Part shown: in pieces, positions 30,868 through 38,272 of the stretch
Position numbering within the stretch: the stretch's first letter is position 1
Layout: every line of letters begins with the position of its first letter
Notes under the pieces: model-generated
What the model was told of the DNA's origin: nothing
The model's database searches: none
The model's input: the letters and a program-made list of their open reading frames with translations, nothing else
Program-made: the position numbers and the translations under genes
Assembly: GCA_900540805.1 (NCBI GenBank)
Contig: UQHL01000002.1
Span: 62,001 to 126,000, forward strand
Direction: 5' to 3'
DNA: 64,000 nucleotides
Source: an uncultured Eubacteriales bacterium
Lineage (GTDB): Bacteria > Bacillota > Clostridia > Christensenellales > Borkfalkiaceae

Positions 30868-32139
30868 TTACATTTCGATGTAGGCGTCGCGTTCCGCGCC
30901 TACCGACACGTATTTGATATGGCAGTCGCAGGCCTTTTCGATAAAAGCGATATAGTCCAATGCTTCTTGGGGCAGATCTTCCTTTTTACGGCATTTGGAA
31001 ATATCCTTGTTCCAGCCCTTTACCGTCTTGAATACAGGCTTGCACTCGTCCAAAACGTCCGTAAACGGGAATACCTCCACCGCCTTGCCGTCGAGGAGAT
31101 ACTCGGTGCATATCTCGATTTCTTCATAGCCCGAAAGCACGTCGAGCTTGGTGAGCGCGATTTCCTTTGCGCCCTGGCAACGGATTCCGTAACGCGAGGC
31201 CACGACGTCGAAAGGCCCCACTCTGCGGGGCCGGCCCGTCGCCGCGCCGTATTCGCCGCCCAGCTTTCTCAGCTTTTCCGCCTTATCGCCGAAATATTCG
31301 GCCGTGAAGGGTCCCTCGCCCACGCAGGTGGAATACGCCTTCATAATCCCGATGGAATTGTCCAGCTGAAGATTGGGCACGCCCGCGCCGATGGGCGCGT
31401 AGGCCGCAATCGTCGAGGAGGAGGAGGTATAGGGATAAATCCCGAAATCGATGTCGCGGAGCGCGCCCAGCTGCGCCTCGAACATGATATTTTTACCCGC
31501 CTTGTCCGCCTTGTCGAGATAGTCCCCCGTATCGCAGACAAACGGAGCCAGCTTCGTGCCGTAGGCCTCGAAATAGGCGATCATATCCTCCGTTTTTACC
31601 GCTTCCGCGCCGTAGCCGCCGACTACGGTGAGATTTTTCCATTCCACGATATCCTTGACGCGCTTATAGAGCAGGTCTTTGTTGAGCAATTCGCCCATAC
31701 GGAAGGCCTTTTTGAAATATTTATCCGCATAAACGGGCGCGATGCCGCGGCGGGTAGAACCGAATTTTTTACCCGCGAGACGATCCTCCTCAAGACAATC
31801 CTGCAATACGTGATAGGGCATGGTAATCACGGCGCGGTCGCTGATCTTGAGATTTTCGGGCGTGATTTTAATCCCCGCGTCCTGAAGCTTCGCCATTTCA
31901 CCCACGAGATGTTTTATGTCGATGACCATGCCGTTGCCCATAACGTTGACCACGTTTTCGCGCAAAATCCCCGAAGGCAGAAGATTGAGCACAAACTTTC
32001 CGCGTTCGTTGATAACGGTATGTCCCGCATTGTTTCCGCCCTGATAGCGGCAGACGATGTCAAATTTTTCGGAAAGCAGATCGACCATTCTTCCCTTTCC
32101 TTCGTCGCCCCAGTTGATACCGCAAATAGATGTAAGCAT
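30868..32139 (-). CDS. purA: Adenylosuccinate synthetase
   Basis: 423 residues starting MLTSICGINWGDEGKGRMVD, with the GTP-binding GDEGKG loop, and GNNAGHT. It makes adenylosuccinate from IMP and aspartate. First gene of the purA-dapF-pyrG-dapL-lipase run. Its leader (about 110 bases) contains a terminator-like hairpin (32188-32225) between the promoter and the AAGGAG ribosome site, so expression may be attenuated. Confidence 0.98.
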   Translation of the reverse strand: MLTSICGINWGDEGKGRMVDLLSEKFDIVCRYQGGNNAGHTVINERGKFVLNLLPSGILRENVVNVMGNGMVIDIKHLVGEMAKLQDAGIKITPENLKISDRAVITMPYHVLQDCLEEDRLAGKKFGSTRRGIAPVYADKYFKKAFRMGELLNKDLLYKRVKDIVEWKNLTVVGGYGAEAVKTEDMIAYFEAYGTKLAPFVCDTGDYLDKADKAGKNIMFEAQLGALRDIDFGIYPYTSSSSTIAAYAPIGAGVPNLQLDNSIGIMKAYSTCVGEGPFTAEYFGDKAEKLRKLGGEYGAATGRPRRVGPFDVVASRYGIRCQGAKEIALTKLDVLSGYEEIEICTEYLLDGKAVEVFPFTDVLDECKPVFKTVKGWNKDISKCRKKEDLPQEALDYIAFIEKACDCHIKYVSVGAERDAYIEM

Positions 32140-32187
32140 ATCTTTCTCCTTTTTGCTTTTTATCGGTAAGAAACGTATGGAACACGC

Positions 32188-32225
32188 AAAAAACCGAGCA
32201 TTTTCCGTTTTGTTCGGTCAAATGC
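32188..32225 (-). terminator. Attenuator-like hairpin in the purA leader
   Basis: On the minus strand GCATTT and CCG pair with CGG and AAATGC (32198-32225), followed by TCGG and U6. A competing pairing ACCGA/TCGGT uses the same bases next to the U-run. It lies between the purA promoter and start codon, so it must be bypassed for expression. Confidence 0.55.
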
Positions 32226-32254
32226 CCTGCCTCCGCCTATAAACCATACACTTT

Positions 32255-32283
32255 ATTATACTGTATTTTTTATATTCTGTCAA
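32255..32283 (-). promoter_or_regulatory. Promoter of the purA operon
   Basis: TTGACA (32278-32283), 17-bp spacer, TATAAT (32255-32260) on the minus strand. Confidence 0.88.
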
Positions 32284-32345
32284 GCCGTGGGGATAAGGAA
32301 AAAAATTTCGGAAGAAAAAATCTTTTTTTTATTTTTGGAAAAATA

Positions 32346-32374
32346 TTGAAATTTATATGATTTTATGTTATACT
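32346..32374 (+). promoter_or_regulatory. Promoter of the LRR lipoprotein gene
   Basis: TTGAAA (32346-32351), 17-bp spacer, TATACT (32369-32374). It leaves an AT-rich leader of about 110 bases in which no known riboswitch was recognised. Confidence 0.7.
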
Positions 32375-32492
32375 ATAATCAATAATTTTAATTTGGCGTC
32401 AAAAATAAAATATGAAGAAGGTAAATCTATCTTAATAATATAAAATAAATCGCCGCACCGCAATTAAACGCAATGCAGGAGAACACGCAACC

Positions 32493-34622
32493 ATGAGAAA
32501 GTTAAGCAGAAAAAATTTTTACATAAGCCTTATTTTATCGCTGACGGCGTGCGTTTGCCTTTTCGCGGCCTGCCGCAAAACCGTCGGGGAAAAAGAACTC
32601 CCCCCGCCGATAAATATAAGGGTGGAAGAGGAAACGCTGCTTTGGAACAAAACGGAAAACGCCGTCGGTTATCTCGTCGATATAGACGGCCGACGGGAAT
32701 ATGAGGCCGAGAGCAACAGCCTCGACATTTTTGTCCTTTTAAGCGAGCCCGATACCTATGAAATCAGAATAAAAGCGGTCGGCGACGGGGAAACTTATCT
32801 CGATTCCTCCTGGTCGCAGCCGATGGAATATACGTCCAAACCGTCGCAAAATTGGGTTTTGCGCCCCATCGAAAACGGCGCCGAATACGAGGCGGCCGCG
32901 GCGGCCGAAAAGCCGCGCGGCAAAGTAGTGATCCCGTCGGTCAACCCGCAAGACGGAAAACCCATAACCCGGCTTGCCCGCAATGCTTTTCTCAACTGCA
33001 CCGAGCTGACGGGGATCGTACTGTCGCATAATCTGCAAACGATCGGCATCAGCGCTTTCAAGGGTTGTACAAAATTGACGAGGGTCCATTGCCCTGCCAC
33101 CCTCTCCACAATAGGATCAGGCGCTTTTAATTGGTGCGGCAGCCTGACGGAAATCAATTTACCCGACCAATTGGAAACCTTGGGCGTATCAGCTTTTTCT
33201 CGCTGTTCGTCCCTGACAAACATAACGATTCCTTCAGGCCTGACGGAATTGGAAGGCTACCTATTTTCCCGCTGTTCCGCTTTAACCGAAATCACAATTC
33301 CCCGAGGCATAGAAAAAATCGGCATTACCCCATTTCAAGGCACAAATCTTTCCGCCATCTCGGTGGAGGAGGGAAATCCCGTCTATAAAAGCGACCAAAA
33401 CTGCATTATCCGCAAAGCGGATAACGTTTTAATCGCAGGCTGTAAAACAAGCGTCATCCCCGATTACGTCGAGACGATTGGAGAGGGCGCGTTCAGGAGT
33501 TGTCAGGGGCTGACGGAAATCACCGTCCCCGCAAGCGTACGCAAGATTGACAAAGACGCATTTGCTGATTGCCGTAACTTAACGTCGATAACGCTGTCGG
33601 AGGGCTTAAAAGAAATCGTTTCTACCCCCTTTGCCGATGATAACCCCTTTCGTTTTTGCATAAATCTGACGGCTCTCGAAATCCCCGCTTCGGTGGAATT
33701 TATCCCGGAAGGGCTGACGTCTTTCTGTCAAAATTTATCGAAGCTTACCGTAAAAGAGGGAAATCCCGTCTATAAAAGCGACGGAAATTGCATTCTCCGT
33801 AAATCGGATAACCAATTGGTGGCGGGCTGCAAAACAAGCGTCATTCCCGCCTATGTAAAACGTATCGGTCCCTACGCCTTTCAGGGCTGTTCCTTTACCT
33901 CGATCGTCATTCCCGAAGGCGTAGAAAAAATCGGCAGCAACGCGTTCATCTCAAGTCAGCTTACCGAAATCACGCTGCCGAATACGCTGACGACGATCGA
34001 AGCGGGCGCTTTCTCTTCTTGTGAAAAACTGCATTCTAAAAAAGCGTTGGCGATCCCCGAAAGCGTAAAGGAAATACAGCAAGGCGCCTTCCTCTATTCT
34101 CCCTTTTTAATCGTTCTTTTGCCCGACAGCGTCGAAACGATCGGCTCGCAGGCGTTTTTCGTTGCGTACATTTATACCTCCGCCTCGCCGAATTATCCCG
34201 AGGGCTGGCACCGCGGAAATCCTGCAGTTATGGATTTCCCTTGGGCCGAAATCGGCAGCAGCGAAGTCGTCTATAACTGTAAGTTCGGTTACGACGACGG
34301 CCGCCCTTACATGGATTCCTGCGTCTGGACGTTTGAGTATGAAGATCATTCGGGCGGCGTCAATATCGATGCAGGCAGTCTCAGTCTGCCGATAATAGGC
34401 CCGATGCGGACGCCCGTTCGGGAAGGATATACCTTTATGGGATGGACGACGGAGAAGGGAAGCGACAAAATCGCGTTCGATGCGGAAACGGCCGTTCTTG
34501 ACGCCATAATCGGTAATCGAGTTTTGTACCTTAAAACAGAGGTATCTTATTTTCCGTATGAAAAGCTGAAAAATATTCCGATCGGCACGGTATTATACGC
34601 GCGTTGGGTTCCCGACAAATAA
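32493..34622 (+). CDS. BspA-type leucine-rich-repeat lipoprotein
   Basis: 709 residues. A signal peptide ends in the lipobox LFAAC (Cys27), so the protein is lipid-anchored outside. A fibronectin-like region (about 35-110) is followed by many LRR_5 units of the form AFxxCxxLTxIxLPxxLxxIxxx. Two matching spacer cassettes (VEEGNPVYKSD...CKTSVIP) divide the repeats. The C-terminus (about 630-709) is an InlB B-repeat-like unit (REGYTFMGWTTEKG...YARW). Such proteins mediate adhesion in gut Firmicutes; the ligand is unknown. Confidence 0.9.
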   Translation: MRKLSRKNFYISLILSLTACVCLFAACRKTVGEKELPPPINIRVEEETLLWNKTENAVGYLVDIDGRREYEAESNSLDIFVLLSEPDTYEIRIKAVGDGETYLDSSWSQPMEYTSKPSQNWVLRPIENGAEYEAAAAAEKPRGKVVIPSVNPQDGKPITRLARNAFLNCTELTGIVLSHNLQTIGISAFKGCTKLTRVHCPATLSTIGSGAFNWCGSLTEINLPDQLETLGVSAFSRCSSLTNITIPSGLTELEGYLFSRCSALTEITIPRGIEKIGITPFQGTNLSAISVEEGNPVYKSDQNCIIRKADNVLIAGCKTSVIPDYVETIGEGAFRSCQGLTEITVPASVRKIDKDAFADCRNLTSITLSEGLKEIVSTPFADDNPFRFCINLTALEIPASVEFIPEGLTSFCQNLSKLTVKEGNPVYKSDGNCILRKSDNQLVAGCKTSVIPAYVKRIGPYAFQGCSFTSIVIPEGVEKIGSNAFISSQLTEITLPNTLTTIEAGAFSSCEKLHSKKALAIPESVKEIQQGAFLYSPFLIVLLPDSVETIGSQAFFVAYIYTSASPNYPEGWHRGNPAVMDFPWAEIGSSEVVYNCKFGYDDGRPYMDSCVWTFEYEDHSGGVNIDAGSLSLPIIGPMRTPVREGYTFMGWTTEKGSDKIAFDAETAVLDAIIGNRVLYLKTEVSYFPYEKLKNIPIGTVLYARWVPDK

Positions 34623-34650
34623 AAACCCGCAATTATTTTCGCCAACCCCC

Positions 34651-34679
34651 TTGACAAATCCTTAAAAATGCGTTATGAT
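34651..34679 (+). promoter_or_regulatory. Promoter of the Nudix gene
   Basis: TTGACA (34651-34656), 17-bp spacer, TATGAT (34674-34679), 47 bp before the ATG with AAGGAGG between. Confidence 0.8.
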
Positions 34680-34725
34680 ATAAGGAAAATAAAGGCGGAT
34701 CTCCGCCCGAAAAGGAGGAATACCT

Positions 34726-35220
34726 ATGTATTGTAAACAATGCGGCGAAAAACTCACCCTCAGATTTTGCGAAAACGAGGGGCTTGTGCCCTATTGCGAC
34801 AAATGCGAAGCGTATAAATTTCCTCAATTCAATGTAGCTGTGTCGATGGTCGTCACCAACCGCGCACAGGATAAAATTTTGCTGGCAAAACACGTTGAAG
34901 ACGAAGATTTCATACTCTTTGCAGGTTATATCAAAAAGGGCGAAAACGCCGAAAAAACCGTTCCCCGAGAAATCAAGGAGGAGCTTGGCTTCGACGTGGT
35001 AAAAAGCAAGTATATGTCCTCCCGCTACCATTCGCAGCGGGATGTGCTGATGCTTAATTTTATCGTCGTGGTCGAGGAAAAACCCATTAAGCTCAACGAA
35101 GACGAAATCGCGGAAGCGAGATGGTGCACGCCCGAGGAAGCCGTCGCGCTTATCCGCAAGGGCACCACGGCAGAGTTTTTCCTGCTGAACGCCGTCAAGG
35201 AACTCAAGCGCAAAATTTAA
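34726..35220 (+). CDS. Nudix hydrolase with N-terminal zinc ribbon
   Basis: 164 residues. A short Cys-rich ribbon (CKQCGEKL...YCDKCE) precedes a Nudix domain whose box reads GYIKKGENAEKTVPREIKEE, matching G-x5-E-x7-RE-x2-EE. The ribbon resembles that of NudC-type NADH pyrophosphatases, but the protein is short. It probably hydrolyses a nucleoside diphosphate derivative. Monocistronic, between its own promoter and the terminator at 35279-35317. Confidence 0.9.
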   Translation: MYCKQCGEKLTLRFCENEGLVPYCDKCEAYKFPQFNVAVSMVVTNRAQDKILLAKHVEDEDFILFAGYIKKGENAEKTVPREIKEELGFDVVKSKYMSSRYHSQRDVLMLNFIVVVEEKPIKLNEDEIAEARWCTPEEAVALIRKGTTAEFFLLNAVKELKRKI

Positions 35221-35278
35221 GGCGTAAGACGTCATCGTCTCGCGCAAGCTTTCGACAATTGTCTGTCGCTCAAACGTA

Positions 35279-35317
35279 AGACGTCCCCGAAGAAACCCTC
35301 GGGGACGTCTTTTTTTA
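35279..35317 (+). terminator. Terminator of the Nudix gene
   Basis: AGACGTCCCCGA/TCGGGGACGTCT stem followed by a T-run. Confidence 0.9.
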
Positions 35318-35339
35318 TTTTCAAAAAATCCGAAAACGC

Positions 35340-35510
35340 TTATTTGCGCTGGAAGCTGTCGCAGCAGGTGCACTTCGCTTCTTCGCAGGAGCAGGTGTTG
35401 CCCACGTGAATTTTCGAAAGGGTGCAATAGTCGCCTTTGCAGTTGAACTTGCATTCGGTAACGCCGCAGCCGATGCTGGTGTTGACATTGTTATTATTTT
35501 CGTTCATCAT
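35340..35510 (-). CDS. DUF1540 Cys-rich small protein
   Basis: About 56 residues from the first of two adjacent ATG codons at 35510, with AAGGAGG 9 bases upstream. Asn-rich start, then IGCGVTECKFNCKGDYCTL and CSCEEAKCTCC, the DUF1540 pattern. These are probable metal-binding miniproteins, common and often expressed around sporulation in Clostridia; function unknown. Divergent from rplI. Confidence 0.9.
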   Translation of the reverse strand: MMNENNNNVNTSIGCGVTECKFNCKGDYCTLSKIHVGNTCSCEEAKCTCCDSFQRK

Positions 35511-35523
35511 AGATAAAATCCTC

Positions 35524-35573
35524 CTTGCGTAACTCAGATACGCACAATCAGTATGCACAAATTTACGCAAGAC
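35524..35573. promoter_or_regulatory. Inverted repeat between DUF1540 and rplI
   Basis: CTTGCGTAA (35524-35532) and TTACGCAAG (35563-35572) form a perfect 9-bp inverted repeat around a 30-base loop holding an imperfect direct repeat (ATACGCACA / GTATGCACA). It covers the divergent control region and could be an operator or an RNA hairpin in the DUF1540 leader. Confidence 0.35.
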
Positions 35574-35575
35574 TA

Positions 35576-35604
35576 TTGACATTTTTCAAAAATTCCTGTA
35601 AAAT
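35576..35604 (+). promoter_or_regulatory. Promoter of rplI
   Basis: TTGACA (35576-35581), 17-bp spacer, TAAAAT (35599-35604), 33 bp before ATG with AAGGAGG between. Confidence 0.82.
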
Positions 35605-35637
35605 ATATAAAAGGACAGACACAAGGAGGACAAACTC

Positions 35638-36078
35638 ATGAAAGTTATCTTAAAAGCGGACGTGAAAGGAAGCGGTAAAAAAGGCGATATTATAGAAGTC
35701 TCCGACGGTTTTGCCAAAAACTTTCTCTTAAAGAAAGGCTTGGCGGAAACCGCTACGGCGAGCGGCATCAACGAAGCGACGCAGAAAAAGGCGGCGGAGC
35801 AGTTCCACAAGGCCGAGGAAATCAAGGCCACGCAGGACTTGGCCGCCAGGCTCAAGGGCCAGAGCGTAAACGTAGGGATTAAGGTGGGCGAAAATGGAAA
35901 GGTATTCGGCAGCGTCACTTCGGCACAGGTAGCGGCCGCCTTAAGCGAAAAAGGCTTTGATATCGACAAAAAGAAAATCCAGATGACCGCCGCAAAGGCG
36001 TTGGGGTCTTTCGAAGCGGAAGTGCGGCTGATGGAAAACGTCTCCGCAAAAATCACGGTAAACGTCGTCGCGCTCTGA
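35638..36078 (+). CDS. rplI: 50S ribosomal protein L9
   Basis: 146 residues. The N-terminal domain MKVILKADVKGSGKKGDIIEVSDGFAKNFLLKKGLA, the central helix and the C-terminal rRNA-binding domain all match L9 in order and length. Here it stands alone with its own promoter rather than next to dnaB or yybT. An exact 45-bp-period degenerate repeat follows it. Confidence 0.97.
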   Translation: MKVILKADVKGSGKKGDIIEVSDGFAKNFLLKKGLAETATASGINEATQKKAAEQFHKAEEIKATQDLAARLKGQSVNVGIKVGENGKVFGSVTSAQVAAALSEKGFDIDKKKIQMTAAKALGSFEAEVRLMENVSAKITVNVVAL

Positions 36079-36150
36079 CGAAAAGCCGCTCCCGTTTTAT
36101 TTACGGAAAGAAGCGCCGTTTTCGGGGCGTATTTTGACGGAAAATATCTC

Positions 36151-36298
36151 GGCCGAATGCATAAAACATATCGTTGCTTTTGGGCAAAAATCTTCAGCCG
36201 AATGCATAAAAAACATTGCGTTTCGATAAAAAAATTACTTAGACAAACGCATAAAAAATACCGTTGCGTTTTAGCACGGTTCTTTCGGCCGAATTTGC
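36151..36298. repeat. Degenerate tandem repeat, 45-bp period, after rplI
   Basis: Three diverged copies and part of a fourth, with the anchor NTGCATAAA near 36157, 36202 and 36247: exact 45-bp steps. An ORF runs through (MHKTYRCFWAKIFSR / MHKKHCVSIKKLLRQ / THKKYRCVLARFFRP) because 45 is a multiple of three, but it has no ribosome site. The 36079-36483 gap otherwise holds only the terminator at 36323-36359 and the yitT promoter. Confidence 0.7.
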
Positions 36299-36322
36299 AA
36301 TTGACCATCGGCTTACCGTCGC

Positions 36323-36359
36323 AAAAAGCTCTCTCCCCTCTTTGGGAAGGGAGCTTTTT
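36323..36359. terminator. Terminator after rplI
   Basis: AAAAAGCTC...GAGCTTTTT stem with an inner CCC/GGG part; T5 follows on both strands. Confidence 0.85.
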
Positions 36360-36400
36360 GGTAGGCCTGAAAATATTTTCCTATATTTCCGCTCAACCGC

Positions 36401-36429
36401 TTGATTAGCGCGGGGAAATGTGATAAAAT
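36401..36429 (+). promoter_or_regulatory. Promoter of the YitT gene
   Basis: TTGATT (36401-36406), 17-bp spacer, TAAAAT (36424-36429). Confidence 0.7.
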
Positions 36430-36483
36430 ATAGCTCGCGAAAGCAAAATACGGCCGTGCCGATAAAATCGGCAGAGGAATTTT

Positions 36484-37491
36484 ATGGATCAGGATAATCG
36501 TTCAAACGCGGAGAAAACTCCCGAAGAAAACAAGGCGGCCGAATTCCGCCTCCCCCCGAAAAAGACGCGGGCAAAAGAAGGCATTCTCCCTGCGGGAAGT
36601 CCGCGGGTGAAAGTCTTTTATTTTATCAAAACCTTTCTATTTCTCGCCGCCTCCTCCTTTTTGGTGGCCTTTTCCTCCTACTGCCTGATCGCCCCCAACA
36701 ATTTTGCGACGGGCGGCGTCACGGGTATCGCCATCATCGTGGAAAAGGCAACCCACGGAAAAGTACCGCAAAGCGTTTCGATCTTTTGTATCAACGCCCC
36801 CTTGCTGATTCTTTCCTTCTTTTGCGTGAAGAAAAAATTTGCAATCCTTTCCATGCTCAACGTCGTCATGCAGACGGTTTGGCTGACCGTCATGGAACAT
36901 CTGAATATGCCGCAGCTGATTTTCGAAGAAAAAATATTCGCTGCCCTGGCGGGCGGTATCGGGATCGGGGCGGCCATCGCGTTTGCGTTTAAGCTCGGCG
37001 GAAGCACGGGCGGCATGGACATCGTCGCGGTCATGGTACAAAAAAAGTTTCCCGCTCCCTCGATCGCCTGGATGATCTTTATCCTCAACTGTATCGTCAT
37101 CGCAACCTCCTTCTTCGTCTATAAAGTGGACGGGGACGTCACGGCCAGCGTCCTGCCCCTCATCATGGCCGCGTGCGAGCAGTACGTCGAAAGCAAGGTG
37201 AACGACGCCATCACCAACGGATTCCATTCCGCAATCGAATTCCGCGTCATCACCGACAAGCCCGAGGAAATGGCCCTCACGATTATCTCGAAGCTCGGCC
37301 GCGGCGTCACCTCCATCCCCGCGACGGGCATGTACACCCGCGAAACCCATTCCATGCTGGTCTGCGTCATCAACCGCCGCCAGATCGCCACTTTCAGAAA
37401 AATTTTGAAAGATGTCGATCCCGATTCCTTCGCCGTAATGTCGGGCGTCTCCCAGGTTCTCGGATTAGGCTTCTTTTCGGGCGAAGATTAA
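36484..37491 (+). CDS. YitT-family membrane protein
   Basis: 335 residues. A charged cytoplasmic N-terminus (about 40 residues) is followed by five or six membrane segments with the YitT motif FATGGVTGIAIIVEK and LGGSTGGMDIVAVMVQKK, then a C-terminal DUF2179 domain (about 250-330). Known for YitT: inner-membrane proteins of unknown transport function. Single gene with its own promoter; the long N-terminal extension is slightly unusual. Confidence 0.9.
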   Translation: MDQDNRSNAEKTPEENKAAEFRLPPKKTRAKEGILPAGSPRVKVFYFIKTFLFLAASSFLVAFSSYCLIAPNNFATGGVTGIAIIVEKATHGKVPQSVSIFCINAPLLILSFFCVKKKFAILSMLNVVMQTVWLTVMEHLNMPQLIFEEKIFAALAGGIGIGAAIAFAFKLGGSTGGMDIVAVMVQKKFPAPSIAWMIFILNCIVIATSFFVYKVDGDVTASVLPLIMAACEQYVESKVNDAITNGFHSAIEFRVITDKPEEMALTIISKLGRGVTSIPATGMYTRETHSMLVCVINRRQIATFRKILKDVDPDSFAVMSGVSQVLGLGFFSGED

Positions 37492-37592
37492 AGACCTGCC
37501 CCCCTTTCCCTATTTTTTGAATTTTATACCCCGAAAAATCAAAAAATCTTTTATTTTAACGGGTTTGAAGCCTTTCTTATTGCTTCGAAAGC

Positions 37593-37621
37593 TTGACTTT
37601 TCCATTGAAATACAGTATAAT
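37593..37621 (+). promoter_or_regulatory. Promoter of the HU gene
   Basis: TTGACT (37593-37598), 17-bp spacer, TATAAT (37616-37621). Confidence 0.88.
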
Positions 37622-37670
37622 AGAGTTACTTAAATGCAAATTTAAGAATTCAACAAAGGGGATAACTCTT

Positions 37671-37946
37671 ATGAACAAAGGCGAATTTATCAAAGCTATG
37701 GCAGAAAAAGCAGGTTTCACGAACAAGGACGCAGCTACCGCTTACGATGCATTTGTTGCGACTATTACGGAAACCTTAAAGGCCGGAGACAAAGTTCAGC
37801 TGGTCGGCTTCGGTTCTTTCGAAGTGAAGGACGTACCTGCAAAAACCGGTATCAACCCTCAGACGAAAGAAAAGGTTGAGATCGCAGCTTGCAAAAAGCC
37901 CGTGCTTAAGTTCGGCAGATCTTTCAAAGACCTCTTCAACGCTTAA
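37671..37946 (+). CDS. hup: HU-family nucleoid DNA-binding protein
   Basis: 91 residues: MNKGEFIKAMAEKAGFTNKDA start, VQLVGFGSFEVKDVPAKTGINPQTKE arm region, KFGRSFKDLFNA end. The ATG at 37671 has AGGGG 9 bases upstream; longer in-frame starts would run through the promoter. Dimeric DNA-bending protein. Confidence 0.96.
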   Translation: MNKGEFIKAMAEKAGFTNKDAATAYDAFVATITETLKAGDKVQLVGFGSFEVKDVPAKTGINPQTKEKVEIAACKKPVLKFGRSFKDLFNA

Positions 37947-37999
37947 TTTTTTGAATTCGTTAATGAAAAAATCGGCGGATATGTCCGTCGTTTTTTCTT

Positions 38000-38106
38000 T
38001 TTTTCATAGAAAATCGGAAACGAAGGCCTTGAAATACTTCTTTCTTTTTCCGAAAAAATCGAAAATGAAGGTTGCGGAAAGCCTTTTGCTTTTTCCGAAA
38101 AAATCG
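38000..38106. repeat. Degenerate tandem repeat, 45-bp period, after hup
   Basis: The element TTTTTCNNANAAAATCG recurs at 38000, 38045 and 38090, exactly 45 bp apart, with a diverged filler. The period equals that of the repeat after rplI but the sequence differs. It lies just after the hup stop, before three hairpins. Confidence 0.65.
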
Positions 38107-38136
38107 CTATGTTATTTTTAGTTACAAAAAACACGC

Positions 38137-38174
38137 CGCGTAAATTCGAGCCAATTCGGACTTACGCGTTTTTT
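38137..38174 (+). terminator. Terminator after hup
   Basis: CGCGTAA/TTACGCG stem with inner TTCG/CGGA pairing, followed by T6. Confidence 0.85.
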
Positions 38175-38186
38175 ATAGGAGAATAA

Positions 38187-38226
38187 GGGCGGTTGCAAAT
38201 CTATCTGCCTGCAACCGCCCCGTTTT
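38187..38226 (+). terminator. Second terminator-like hairpin
   Basis: GGGCGGTTGC/GCAACCGCCC stem followed by CGTTTTATTT. Confidence 0.75.
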
Positions 38227-38237
38227 ATTTCATAGAA

Positions 38238-38270
38238 AAGAGCGGGAAATTTCCCGCTCTCTTTTCGTTT
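38238..38270. terminator. Terminator of the iron alcohol dehydrogenase gene
   Basis: GAGCGGGAAA/TTTCCCGCTC palindrome immediately after the stop at 38273; T-rich on both sides. Serves the minus-strand gene and backs up the plus-strand terminators. Confidence 0.85.
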
Positions 38271-38272
38271 TA

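Noticed and set aside
36151..36298. CRISPR array
   Set aside because: Units are degenerate along their whole length without fixed repeats and unique spacers; no cas genes. The same holds for the other repeats listed.
36157..36408. 83-codon ORF across the 45-bp repeat after rplI
   Set aside because: No ribosome site or promoter, runs through the terminator; open only because 45 is divisible by three.
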